64,000 bases of DNA from an uncultured Bacteroidaceae bacterium (lineage in GTDB: Bacteria; Bacteroidota; Bacteroidia; Bacteroidales; Bacteroidaceae), in assembly GCA_934293005.1 (NCBI GenBank), contig CAKQYA010000002.1:1-64000 (forward strand), given 5' to 3'. The notes under the pieces were generated by a model. The model had not been told where the DNA came from. It saw only the letters and a list, made by a program, of their open reading frames with translations, and did no database searches. The position numbers were made by a program, and so were the translations under genes. Shown here piece after piece: positions 34,336-42,785 of the stretch (position 1 is the first letter of the stretch; each line of letters begins with the position of its first letter).

Positions 34336-35358
34336 ATGGCAAAAATTGTTACCATGGGCGAAATCATGCTTCGCCTCTCCCCAGAAGGAAACTACCGCTT
34401 TGTTCAAGCAGACAAATTCAACATCATTCCTGGTGGAGGTGAAGCAAACGTCGGTATAAGCCTCGCCAACTTCGGTCACGAAAGTCTTTTTGTGAGCAAG
34501 CTACCTAAGCACGAGATTGGACAAATAGCTGTCAACGCACTCAGACGCTACGGTGTCAACACAGAACACATCGCACGCGGAGGCGACAGAATCGGTCTTT
34601 ATTATGCTGAGACAGGAGCAAGCATGCGCGCATCCAAAGTGATTTACGATCGTGCAAATTCAGCCATTGCGGAGGCAAAGCCTGAGGATTTTGACTTTGA
34701 CAAAATTTTTGAGGGAGCCGACTGGTTCCACTGGTCAGGCATCACTCCAGCCATCAGCGATGCTTCAGCAGAGTGTCTGAAGCAGGCGTGCATAGCAGCA
34801 AAGAAACACGGTGTGACAATATCCTGCGACCTCAACTTCCGCAAGAAATTATGGACAAGCGAGAAAGCTATTTCTATCATGCGTCCTCTTATGGAATATG
34901 TTGACGTGTGCATCGGCAACGAAGAGGATGCAGAACTGTGCCTTGGCTTCAAGCCAGACGCTGATGTGGAAGCTGGCGTAACAGACGCAGCTGGCTACGA
35001 AGGCATCTTTAAAGCAATGGCCAAGGAATTCGGCTTTAAATATGTTGTGTCCACTCTCCGTGAAAGCTTCTCTGCAACACATAACGGTTGGAAAGCCCTT
35101 ATTTACGATGGTAAGGAATTCTACCAAAGCAAGCGTTACGACATCAATCCGATAATCGACCGTGTAGGTGGAGGCGACTCATTTTCAGGAGGACTAATCC
35201 ATGGATTGCTCACCAAGGCCACACAGGGCGAGGCACTCGAGTTCGCTGTAGCAGCTTCTGCTCTGAAGCACACTATTCCAGGCGATTTCAATCATGTATC
35301 AATAGAAGAAGTAGAAGCATTGGCCGGAGGAAATGCGAACGGCCGTGTGCAGAGATAA
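34336..35358 (+). CDS. kdgK: 2-keto-3-deoxygluconate kinase
   Basis: A 340-residue PfkB-family sugar kinase. The substrate-side glycines PGGGEANVG and the C-terminal signature VGGGDSFSGG with the catalytic Asp281 are present. Its neighbour is KDPG aldolase, only four bases downstream, which makes 2-keto-3-deoxygluconate the natural substrate: KdgK phosphorylates it to KDPG. This is the last part of hexuronate breakdown. The ATG at 34336 gives the usual start MAKIVTMGE; an upstream in-frame ATG at 34294 would precede the operator-like repeat and is unlikely. Confidence 0.9.
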   Translation: MAKIVTMGEIMLRLSPEGNYRFVQADKFNIIPGGGEANVGISLANFGHESLFVSKLPKHEIGQIAVNALRRYGVNTEHIARGGDRIGLYYAETGASMRASKVIYDRANSAIAEAKPEDFDFDKIFEGADWFHWSGITPAISDASAECLKQACIAAKKHGVTISCDLNFRKKLWTSEKAISIMRPLMEYVDVCIGNEEDAELCLGFKPDADVEAGVTDAAGYEGIFKAMAKEFGFKYVVSTLRESFSATHNGWKALIYDGKEFYQSKRYDINPIIDRVGGGDSFSGGLIHGLLTKATQGEALEFAVAASALKHTIPGDFNHVSIEEVEALAGGNANGRVQR

Positions 35359-35362
35359 CAAT

Positions 35363-36031
35363 ATGGCAAAGTTTGACAAATTTCAGGTGATGGCAAAGAT
35401 AGCTGCCGCACCTATGGTTCCTGTGTTCTACCACAAGGATGCAGATGTAGCAAAAAAGGTTGTAAAGGCATGTTACGACGGCGGAGTTCGCGCATTCGAG
35501 TTCACCAACCGTGGCGACTTCGCCCAAGAGGTGTTTGCAGAACTCTCTAAATTCGTTTCAGCAGAATGTCCTGAGATGGCTCTTGGCATAGGTTCGGTCG
35601 TAGATGCGCCAACAGCAGCAATGTACATTCAGATGGGTGCCAACTTTGTAGTAGGCCCGCTCTTCAACCCTGATGTAGCTATAGTGTGCAACCGCCGTTG
35701 CGTCACCTATTGTCCTGGTTGCCTCACACCATCAGAGATTGGCAAGGCACAGGAAGTAGGCTGTGACTTCACAAAGGTCTTCCCTGGTGATGTAGTAGGT
35801 CCAAACCTCATCAAAGGCCTCATGGCACCAATGCCTTGGTCAAAGATTATGGTGACAGGCGGTGTGGCTCCAGAAGAGGCTAACCTCACTTCATGGTTTA
35901 AAGCAGGCGTTTTCTGCGTAGGAATGGGATCAAAACTATTTCCATCAGACAAGGTCAAGGCAGAAGACTGGCAATATGTTACAGACAAATGCAAAGAATG
36001 CCTTGACGTTATTGCAAAGATCAAAGGGTAA
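35363..36031 (+). CDS. kdgA: KDPG / 4-hydroxy-2-oxoglutarate aldolase
   Basis: A 222-residue class I aldolase splitting 2-keto-3-deoxy-6-phosphogluconate into pyruvate and glyceraldehyde 3-phosphate. The Schiff-base lysine is Lys138 (FTKVFPGD); Glu46 and Arg50 in FEFTNRG complete the active site. Length and order match the Eda/KdgA family. The frame starts earlier, inside kdgK, but the ATG at 35363 gives the family start and a tight operon with kdgK. The products enter glycolysis. Confidence 0.92.
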   Translation: MAKFDKFQVMAKIAAAPMVPVFYHKDADVAKKVVKACYDGGVRAFEFTNRGDFAQEVFAELSKFVSAECPEMALGIGSVVDAPTAAMYIQMGANFVVGPLFNPDVAIVCNRRCVTYCPGCLTPSEIGKAQEVGCDFTKVFPGDVVGPNLIKGLMAPMPWSKIMVTGGVAPEEANLTSWFKAGVFCVGMGSKLFPSDKVKAEDWQYVTDKCKECLDVIAKIKG

Positions 36032-36158
36032 GCGCTGTTCACTCAAAAAGCCTCTGACCTATCAATCTGAAAGCACATTTGCACTAAAGATTTAATCTGA
36101 TCAATGCACATTTTTTAAGTAACGCATATAGACAAACACTTAAACAATAAATAAACTA

Positions 36159-37808
36159 ATGGTAATTTCAAATCTTCAAGCAGCCCGCGCTTCATATCAG
36201 CCAAAGCTGCCAAAAGCACTTCAAGGCCCAGTTAAAGCCGTTGAAGGCGCAGCAACACAATCAGTAGGCAACCAGGAAGAAATCAAAGCTCTCTTCCCTA
36301 ACACATACGGCATGCCTGTCATCACTTTCGAAGCAGGCGAACCAGTAGAACTTCCCCCATTTAATGTTGGCATCATTCTCTCTGGTGGCCAAGCTCCAGG
36401 CGGCCACAACGTCATTTCCGGTCTTTTCGATGGCGTTAAGTCGCTTAACCCAGCTAACAAACTTTATGGATTCATACTTGGTCCTGGCGGTCTCGTTGAC
36501 CATAAATACATGGAAATCACAGCGGAGATCATGGACGAGTACCGCAACACTGGCGGTTTCGACATCATAGGTTCTGGCCGTACAAAGCTTGAGAAGGAAG
36601 AACAGTTTGAGAAGGGTATCGAAATCCTTCGCGAGCTTGGCATCAAAGCTCTTGTCATCATCGGTGGAGACGACTCAAACACAAACGCATGTGTTCTTGC
36701 TGAATACTATGCTGCAAAGAAGTATGGTGTTCAAGTTATCGGTTGTCCAAAAACTATCGATGGCGACCTGAAGAATGAACAGATTGAGACTTCATTCGGT
36801 TTCGACACAGCATGCAAGACCTACTCAGAGCTTATCGGAAACATCCAGCGCGACTGCAACTCTGCTCGCAAATATTGGCACTTCATCAAACTCATGGGCC
36901 GTTCAGCATCTCACATCGCACTTGAGTGCGCTCTCCAATGCCAGCCAAACATCTGTCTTATTTCAGAAGAGGTAGAGGCAAAGGAAATGTCTCTTGATGA
37001 TGTGGTGACATACATCGCACAGACAGTAGCAAATCGCGCAGCTGAAGGCAAGAACTATGGCACCGTGCTCATTCCTGAAGGCATCATCGAGTTCATACCT
37101 GCAATCAAAAAACTCATTGCAGAACTCAACGAAGTACTTACAGACCCAGCAACAGGTGAGCCACGTGAATTTGCCAATGCAGAAGAACAGATTGCATTCG
37201 TAAAGAACACTATCGCTAAAGACAACCTCGCTGTTCTTGAGTCGCTTCCAGACGATGTGGCTCGCCAGCTCTGCCTTGACCGCGACCCACACGGAAACGT
37301 GCAAGTGTCCCTCATCGAGACTGAGAAGCTTCTCTCACGCATGGTTGAAGATAAACTCAATGCATGGAAAGAAGAAGGCAAATATGTGGGCAAGTTCGGT
37401 TCTCAGCACCACTTCTTCGGTTACGAAGGCCGCTGCGCTGCACCATCCAACTACGATGCAGACTACTGCTACTCTCTTGGCTACAACGCATCACGCCTCA
37501 TCGCCAATGGCAAGACTGGCTACATGTCTGTCATCAAGAACACTACAGCTCCTGCAGCAGAGTGGATTGCAGGCGGTGTGCCAATCACAATGATGATGAA
37601 CATCGAGCGCCGCAACGGAAAGAACAAGCCTGTAATCCGCAAGGCTCTCGTAGAGTTAGATGGTGCTCCATTCAAATTCTTCGCTGCACACAGAGCTGAA
37701 TGGGCAAAGCAGACTGCATACATCTACCCTGGTCCAATCCAGTATTGGGGTCCATCTGAAGTATGCGATGAGCCTACAAAGACTCTGCAGCTTGAACAAG
37801 CTAAATAA
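36159..37808 (+). CDS. pfp: Diphosphate--fructose-6-phosphate 1-phosphotransferase
   Basis: A 549-residue long-form PPi-dependent phosphofructokinase. The donor site reads GGDDSNTNA (169-177), where aspartate in place of the second glycine of ATP enzymes selects pyrophosphate. The catalytic PKTIDGDL is at 197-204. The enzyme is reversible and can work in glycolysis or gluconeogenesis. It starts 127 bases after kdgA in the same direction with no clear terminator between, so it may partly be read from the uronate operon. A strong hairpin at 37912-37973 ends the unit. Confidence 0.93.
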   Translation: MVISNLQAARASYQPKLPKALQGPVKAVEGAATQSVGNQEEIKALFPNTYGMPVITFEAGEPVELPPFNVGIILSGGQAPGGHNVISGLFDGVKSLNPANKLYGFILGPGGLVDHKYMEITAEIMDEYRNTGGFDIIGSGRTKLEKEEQFEKGIEILRELGIKALVIIGGDDSNTNACVLAEYYAAKKYGVQVIGCPKTIDGDLKNEQIETSFGFDTACKTYSELIGNIQRDCNSARKYWHFIKLMGRSASHIALECALQCQPNICLISEEVEAKEMSLDDVVTYIAQTVANRAAEGKNYGTVLIPEGIIEFIPAIKKLIAELNEVLTDPATGEPREFANAEEQIAFVKNTIAKDNLAVLESLPDDVARQLCLDRDPHGNVQVSLIETEKLLSRMVEDKLNAWKEEGKYVGKFGSQHHFFGYEGRCAAPSNYDADYCYSLGYNASRLIANGKTGYMSVIKNTTAPAAEWIAGGVPITMMMNIERRNGKNKPVIRKALVELDGAPFKFFAAHRAEWAKQTAYIYPGPIQYWGPSEVCDEPTKTLQLEQAK

Positions 37809-37911
37809 TAGCACTAACAAAGAGAGTTACAGAAACAGGCGAAACAGATATAATCTCTCTATTGCAATTGAACTGTCAATGCTATAGCATAAGCACAATT
37901 GCTGTTATAAT

Positions 37912-37973
37912 AAAGTGAAAAGCCTACAGCCATTTCATCCACAAAGATGAGATCTATATAGGCTTTTCACTTT
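37912..37973 (+). terminator. Terminator-like hairpin after pfp
   Basis: A perfect 15-bp inverted repeat (37912-37926 with 37959-37973; core AAGTGAAAAGCCTA) encloses a 32-base loop that holds a small CATC/GATG hairpin. It ends in TTTT. The long loop is unusual for a terminator. Confidence 0.6.
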
Positions 37974-38007
37974 TAATCATTATTCTAATCACCGAACGAA
38001 CTAAGAG

Positions 38008-38847
38008 ATGACCACCACAAAGAAGCCTCGTCATGTCGCGAAACGCACTCCAAGGAAACGTAAGAGAAATGCATCACACAATCCCTTTCGACGTTTGCCA
38101 TCCTACATTCTGTGGGGAGCATTAGCATTTCTCGGACTCATCTACATATTCTTTTTTTACAAGACATTCGTGGGTCCGTATTCTTTTCGATGGAAAGCGC
38201 TCTATGGCGATGTGAAATATCCCAAAGGACTTGTGAGAGGACTCGACATCTCGCACTATCAAGGCGATATTGACTGGGACAAACTGCGTAACGCACAGAT
38301 ACAAAATGCTCCACTATCGTTTATCTTCATCAAAGCTACAGAAGGCACAGATTTATGGGATGACAATTTCAACCGCAATTTTCATGAAGCACGAAAAAAC
38401 GACATCACACGAGGAGCATACCATTACTACAGCCCTAAGTCGTCAGCTAAGAAACAAGCAGAATTCTATTGCAGAATGGTCCAACTCGATGAAGGCGACC
38501 TTCCTCCCGTACTCGATGTTGAGGAAATCGGAACATACACACCACAGCAACTCCAAAAAGAAGTGAAAATATGGATGGACACCGTAGAAAAACACTATGG
38601 AGTGACACCTATACTATACACAGGATATAAATTCAGAACATCATACCTCAATACTCCTGAATTTGAAAGATACCCATATTGGATTGCACATTATTACGTT
38701 GACTCTCTTGAATATAAAGGCAAATGGCACTTCTGGCAGCACACTGACGCAGGCAAGGTGGATGGTATAAAGGGATACGTTGACGTAAACATATTCAACG
38801 GTGACTACCAAGACTTGATGGACATGACAATAAAGTATAAAGACTGA
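38008..38847 (+). CDS. GH25 lysozyme (muramidase) family protein
   Basis: A 279-residue glycoside hydrolase family 25 enzyme, which cuts N-acetylmuramoyl bonds of peptidoglycan. The catalytic DxE pair is Asp170 and Glu172 (VLDVEEIG), and Asp80 in GLDISHYQG is the conserved early aspartate. A very basic N-terminus (RKRKR) and a membrane segment at about 32-50 anchor it with the catalytic domain in the periplasm. It probably takes part in cell-wall remodelling. It is followed by prmA after 71 bases. Confidence 0.9.
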   Translation: MTTTKKPRHVAKRTPRKRKRNASHNPFRRLPSYILWGALAFLGLIYIFFFYKTFVGPYSFRWKALYGDVKYPKGLVRGLDISHYQGDIDWDKLRNAQIQNAPLSFIFIKATEGTDLWDDNFNRNFHEARKNDITRGAYHYYSPKSSAKKQAEFYCRMVQLDEGDLPPVLDVEEIGTYTPQQLQKEVKIWMDTVEKHYGVTPILYTGYKFRTSYLNTPEFERYPYWIAHYYVDSLEYKGKWHFWQHTDAGKVDGIKGYVDVNIFNGDYQDLMDMTIKYKD

Positions 38848-38918
38848 CATGCAAATAGGCATAAATATAATAACATACAACAGATTAAACCCAAACATAA
38901 AAAAACAAGACCTACAAT

Positions 38919-39713
38919 ATGCAATACATTTACGCAGACATAACCATACATCCATATAGTGAAACTGCATGCGACATCATATCTGCCATGCTCGGTGAAA
39001 TAGGCTACGACTCTTTTGAAATGACAGAAAAAGGATTGAAAGCGTACATAGCCGAAGACATCTTTGAAAAAAGTGCATTAGAATCCGCTCTCAAAGGAAT
39101 ACTGTTTGACGACACCACCCTATCCTTTACCATACATGAATTGGAAAACAGAAACTGGAACGAAGAGTGGGAACAGAATAGTTTCACACCGATTCTTGAA
39201 CATGAATTCGGCATAAAGCTTAGTCCCAAAATGGCATTTGGCTCTGGTGCACATGAGACCACGCATCAGATTGTTTCAATACTTATGCAAGAAGACTTCA
39301 CAGGCAAGCGCGTGCTCGACATGGGCACAGGTACAGGCGTGCTTGCCATTGCCATGTCATTGCGTGGGGCACACGATGTAACAGCCATCGACATTGACGA
39401 ATTCAGCGTAGCCAACGCAAAAGAAAACCTTGCCCTCAACGGCATTTGTTCAGCCTCTGTCATCCATGGCGACGCTTCTTCAATAAAAGGCAAGTTCGAT
39501 GTTATTGTGGCAAACATCCACAAAAATATATTAAAGAACGACATGGACATATACCTTAACCACCTTGTACCAAACGGCACATTATTCATCTCTGGCTTTT
39601 TCACAAGCGATGTGCCAGAGATGACCGCAACCGCAAAGGAGCATAATCTTGCAATAGAGAACATCACATCAAAAAACGATTGGGCAGTCATGCGACTAAA
39701 AAAAGACAAGTAG
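38919..39713 (+). CDS. prmA: Ribosomal protein L11 methyltransferase
   Basis: A 264-residue SAM-dependent enzyme that trimethylates ribosomal protein L11. An N-terminal substrate-binding domain (1-85) precedes the Rossmann methyltransferase, with MAFGSGAHETTHQ at 105-117 and the SAM loop MGTGTGVLA at 135-143. VANIHKNIL corresponds to motif IV. Length is slightly short but complete for Bacteroidota PrmA. It is cytoplasmic and in the same direction as the GH25 gene. Confidence 0.92.
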   Translation: MQYIYADITIHPYSETACDIISAMLGEIGYDSFEMTEKGLKAYIAEDIFEKSALESALKGILFDDTTLSFTIHELENRNWNEEWEQNSFTPILEHEFGIKLSPKMAFGSGAHETTHQIVSILMQEDFTGKRVLDMGTGTGVLAIAMSLRGAHDVTAIDIDEFSVANAKENLALNGICSASVIHGDASSIKGKFDVIVANIHKNILKNDMDIYLNHLVPNGTLFISGFFTSDVPEMTATAKEHNLAIENITSKNDWAVMRLKKDK

Positions 39714-40058
39714 GTGCCCATAATTATTTTTATTTTCGACGCACTCTATCTTGAGACAGATTTCTCTTCTGTTTGATGGAGCTATGCTGGCATAGTGACT
39801 GACAATCAGAATGAGAATATGACCGAGAGAGTGTGTGCTGCAAATATGAGAGCGACTTACTTTGATGTTATAAAAAATTGAACACCTACTTACAATAAAC
39901 TAAACCTTCGACGGGAGCCATACATCTAATATAGCGGATAAAGGTTACATACATCAAATTAGACATTTTTAATTCCCATATCCAGAAGGTCACAAAGATG
40001 TGTATCATATAGGAAACAATTCTTTAACCAACATAAACAAAAAAAACATTATAGCACT
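39714..40058. other. Intergenic region before the GH43 gene
   Basis: A 345-base gap. It contains a small perfect palindrome CTATGC-TG-GCATAG at 39782-39795. No -7 box or frame of interest was seen. Confidence 0.5.
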
Positions 40059-41126
40059 ATGTTCTGCAAAACCTTACTCACCGCATGCGTCATTATCTCA
40101 TCAGCATGCATGCAAGCACAAGAAAATGGCGGTCAGCAACGACCACCTTACCATCCACGCACAACCACAAACCCTGATGTGCACGATCCCGTAATGGCTA
40201 AAGGCGAAGACGGTCTCTATCACATTTTTTCCACAGGCATGGGTGTAAGCGAAATGACATCTGCCGACATGAAGACATGGAACATACAGCCAGCTGTGCT
40301 GTCAACCATTCCAGCATGGGCCATCGACTCCATACGAGGTTACCGCGGCCACACATGGGCACCAGACATCAGTTATCATAATGGCCAGTGGCTCCTATAC
40401 TACTCATGCTCCACATTCGGAAAGAATGGTTCAGCAATCGGACTTGCCACCAACAAGACTCTCGATGCCAAATCGCCAGATTACCAATGGACAGACCAAG
40501 GACCTGTGATTATATCACATCAGCGCAAAGACCAATACAATGCAATCGACCCGAACCTTATCGTCGACAGCCACGGCACTCCATGGCTCACCTTCGGCTC
40601 ATTCTGGGATGGCATACAAATGGTGAGACTCAAAAAGGACTTCAAAACCCTTGACGGAAAACCATTTACCATATCGCGCCGCACAGGAAGGAAAATCACT
40701 CTTGACGAACTTAACAATGTGGAAAACTACACCATTGAGGGGAACGACACAATAGAAGCTGGTTCAAATGCCGTGGAAGCTCCATTCATCATCAAAAATG
40801 GCAAATACTACTACCTTTTCGTCAGCTTCGACTATTGCTGCCGTGGTGAACGGAGCACTTACCGCACAGTTGTTGGCCGAAGCAAAAAGGTGACAGGCCC
40901 ATACGTTGACAGCAAAGGACAGCCTATGGCCAAAGGTGGAGGCGACACGCTCATAGGCCCTAATGCTGAATACTTCGGCGCAGGACACAATGCAGCCTAC
41001 CAATTCGACGGTCAATGGTATTTCATCAGCCACGCTTACGTAAAAGCGGAAAATGGCAGGGCAAAACTTTTGATTAGAAAGATGTCGTTCAATGCCGACG
41101 GATGGCCTGTATTGAACCACATGTAA
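40059..41126 (+). CDS. GH43 arabinan-degrading hydrolase
   Basis: A 355-residue five-bladed beta-propeller glycosidase. The signal peptide (FCKTLLTACVIISSACMQAQ) exports it, and Cys17 could be lipidated. The GH43 triad is visible: Asp43 (VHDPVM), Asp164 (IDPNL) and Glu240 (VEAPF). The sequence HTWAPDISYHNGQWLLYYSCS is typical of endo-arabinanase subfamilies, so alpha-1,5-arabinan is the likely substrate. No SusC/SusD pair is nearby, so it is not inside a classical polysaccharide locus here. Confidence 0.9.
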   Translation: MFCKTLLTACVIISSACMQAQENGGQQRPPYHPRTTTNPDVHDPVMAKGEDGLYHIFSTGMGVSEMTSADMKTWNIQPAVLSTIPAWAIDSIRGYRGHTWAPDISYHNGQWLLYYSCSTFGKNGSAIGLATNKTLDAKSPDYQWTDQGPVIISHQRKDQYNAIDPNLIVDSHGTPWLTFGSFWDGIQMVRLKKDFKTLDGKPFTISRRTGRKITLDELNNVENYTIEGNDTIEAGSNAVEAPFIIKNGKYYYLFVSFDYCCRGERSTYRTVVGRSKKVTGPYVDSKGQPMAKGGGDTLIGPNAEYFGAGHNAAYQFDGQWYFISHAYVKAENGRAKLLIRKMSFNADGWPVLNHM

Positions 41127-41138
41127 GTAAAACTCACC

Positions 41139-41323
41139 AAGTAGGTATTCATAGTCATTATTTCATCTAAGTGGCACATTACTTTATTCGCCACATTCAA
41201 ATTCCGGACATCTGCAACTTCTGATTATCAAACACTACGCCCAGGCGCACACCTTAAGCAGTAGATGCATCTGCATAAGAATAAAGCACATGTCATTTTT
41301 ATAACGATTATGAATACCTACTT
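41139..41323. repeat. 23-bp inverted repeat pair with 139-bp spacer
   Basis: Left arm 41139-41161 and right arm 41301-41323 are inverted copies with two mismatches; the outer 15 bases (AAGTAGGTATTCATA) are identical. The spacer has no frame or -7 box. The right arm contains the stop codon of the mltF-like gene. No target duplication is obvious at the ends. It could be a small non-autonomous element, an invertible segment or a long transcript hairpin between convergent genes. Confidence 0.75.
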
Positions 41324-42502
41324 TATCGAGCTTTTATATTTCTCCCATCTATCTCTGATGCCATTTACATAATTATATGTTTCAGCACCACGGAAATAAC
41401 CATGTTTCACTTCTGGCTGATTATAATATTCAGCCTCGCTCATCCTTAAAACAAACGAATCAACATTACCCAGCCAAATATCAGGATCCTTACCATGTTT
41501 CTTTGCCAAAGCCCTTGCGTCATCTATATGACCAGGGCCTGCATTATATGCAGCAAGGATAAAATTGATACGTTCATCCCGTCTTGCTATAGATGTATAA
41601 TGCCTGTCAAGATTTGATATGAGCTTCACTGCACCACGCACATTAGTAGCAGCGTCGAACACTCCATCCTCATCGATGCCAACTTCCTTTGCTGTAGAAG
41701 GCATAAGCTGCATCAGTCCCATGGCCCCCATGTAAGACACAGCCAATGGATCAAAAGCCGACTCTTGATAAGCTTGGGCTGCCAACAGACGCCAATCCCA
41801 TTGACATAATGCAGAATAACGCTTAAAGACTGCATCATACATCGATATTTGACCATTAGCAACATTAAGAATCGGAGCTGAAACCTTTCTCCGCAGGGCA
41901 TATACACGTCCGCTGCTCGTTTTCACACGTATAGTAGTGTATTCATCAAACATGCCACTATGACTTGCGATCCACCCTCCGAGCGATTCTTGCAATCTCG
42001 GAGAATCTTTCCTGACAATCCATCCGCTGCCATTCTTCAGCGGCGCACAATTATCGCCACTCGACTTAGAAGCATCGCCAAGATACCTGCAAAGCTCATC
42101 TCCGCCCACCTCAACAAGCTCCTGCTTCATACTGTCTGGCAATAAACAGCAGAAAGCAACCATATCTCCCTCACCGTCACGAAGCTTGCGCAACATCTCC
42201 ATCACGCTTGACGAAACGTCAACACGCACGCCCACACCAATACTTTTGGCAAACTGACTCGCAATCATATATTGCAGACCGAAGTTTTCGCCACGAAACT
42301 CAAAATAACTCTGCGGACCATAAAGCGTGAGAACTATCAACTCACCATTTTCCTGTATTTCGTCCAAGTCAAAATGAGGAATGCCTTCATCTGAGACATG
42401 CTCAAATGGAGACTGCTCAGCATCGCTGCCCTGCACCTTTAAATCGGTGCATGCAACAATGCTGAGCAGCATTCCTATTGTTATGATGTGCCGTGTGTTC
42501 AT
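41318..42502 (-). CDS. MltF-like membrane-bound lytic transglycosylase
   Basis: A 394-residue lipoprotein with lipidation cysteine Cys18 (SIVACTD). Residues 50-205 resemble a solute-binding (SBP_bac_3) domain and residues 230-385 a lytic transglycosylase (SLT) domain. The catalytic Glu247 lies in AYQESAFDP, followed by GAMGLMQLMPSTA. The arrangement is that of MltF, which cuts glycan strands and forms 1,6-anhydromuramic ends. Its start overlaps the stop of a small basic protein gene upstream, suggesting coupled translation. Confidence 0.92.
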   Translation of the reverse strand: MNTRHIITIGMLLSIVACTDLKVQGSDAEQSPFEHVSDEGIPHFDLDEIQENGELIVLTLYGPQSYFEFRGENFGLQYMIASQFAKSIGVGVRVDVSSSVMEMLRKLRDGEGDMVAFCCLLPDSMKQELVEVGGDELCRYLGDASKSSGDNCAPLKNGSGWIVRKDSPRLQESLGGWIASHSGMFDEYTTIRVKTSSGRVYALRRKVSAPILNVANGQISMYDAVFKRYSALCQWDWRLLAAQAYQESAFDPLAVSYMGAMGLMQLMPSTAKEVGIDEDGVFDAATNVRGAVKLISNLDRHYTSIARRDERINFILAAYNAGPGHIDDARALAKKHGKDPDIWLGNVDSFVLRMSEAEYYNQPEVKHGYFRGAETYNYVNGIRDRWEKYKSSIK

Positions 42503-42711
42503 CTTCCCTTGCGCTGAGAAGCTCGGCTTTTCACTTTTTGGCGTATTTCCGCCTTATGCTTGGCGGCTCCCGACTTGTGGGCACCAGTCTGGTATCCTTT
42601 TTTGCGAGCTTTGGTCTTCACCTTGCCAGAGTCTTCCTTTTTCTCGCTTTTGCCCTTGCCAAAACTTATGCCATTCATTATGGCGTACTGTATCTCATTA
42701 TCTGATGCCAT
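42499..42711 (-). CDS. Small highly basic protein, unknown function
   Basis: A 70-residue protein in which about a third of residues are Lys or Arg (GKGKSEKKEDSGKVKTKARKK in the middle). No signal peptide or known domain. Its stop overlaps the mltF-like start by four bases, the classic sign of coupled genes, which is the main reason to believe it is real. The N-terminal 15 residues (MASDNEIQYAIMNGISF) are not basic and could form a short helix. It might bind nucleic acid or acidic polymers; this is only inferred from charge. Confidence 0.65.
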   Translation of the reverse strand: MASDNEIQYAIMNGISFGKGKSEKKEDSGKVKTKARKKGYQTGAHKSGAAKHKAEIRQKVKSRASQRKGR

Positions 42712-42785
42712 ACGTGCGCTCTAAAATATATTAGTGACTAAGCAGATGTTCAAAATCATAAAAACATCAAAACCTGACATTTGCC

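Noticed and set aside
41139..41323. A complete insertion sequence
   Set aside because: The inverted repeats enclose only 139 bases with no transposase frame; at most it is a non-autonomous remnant.
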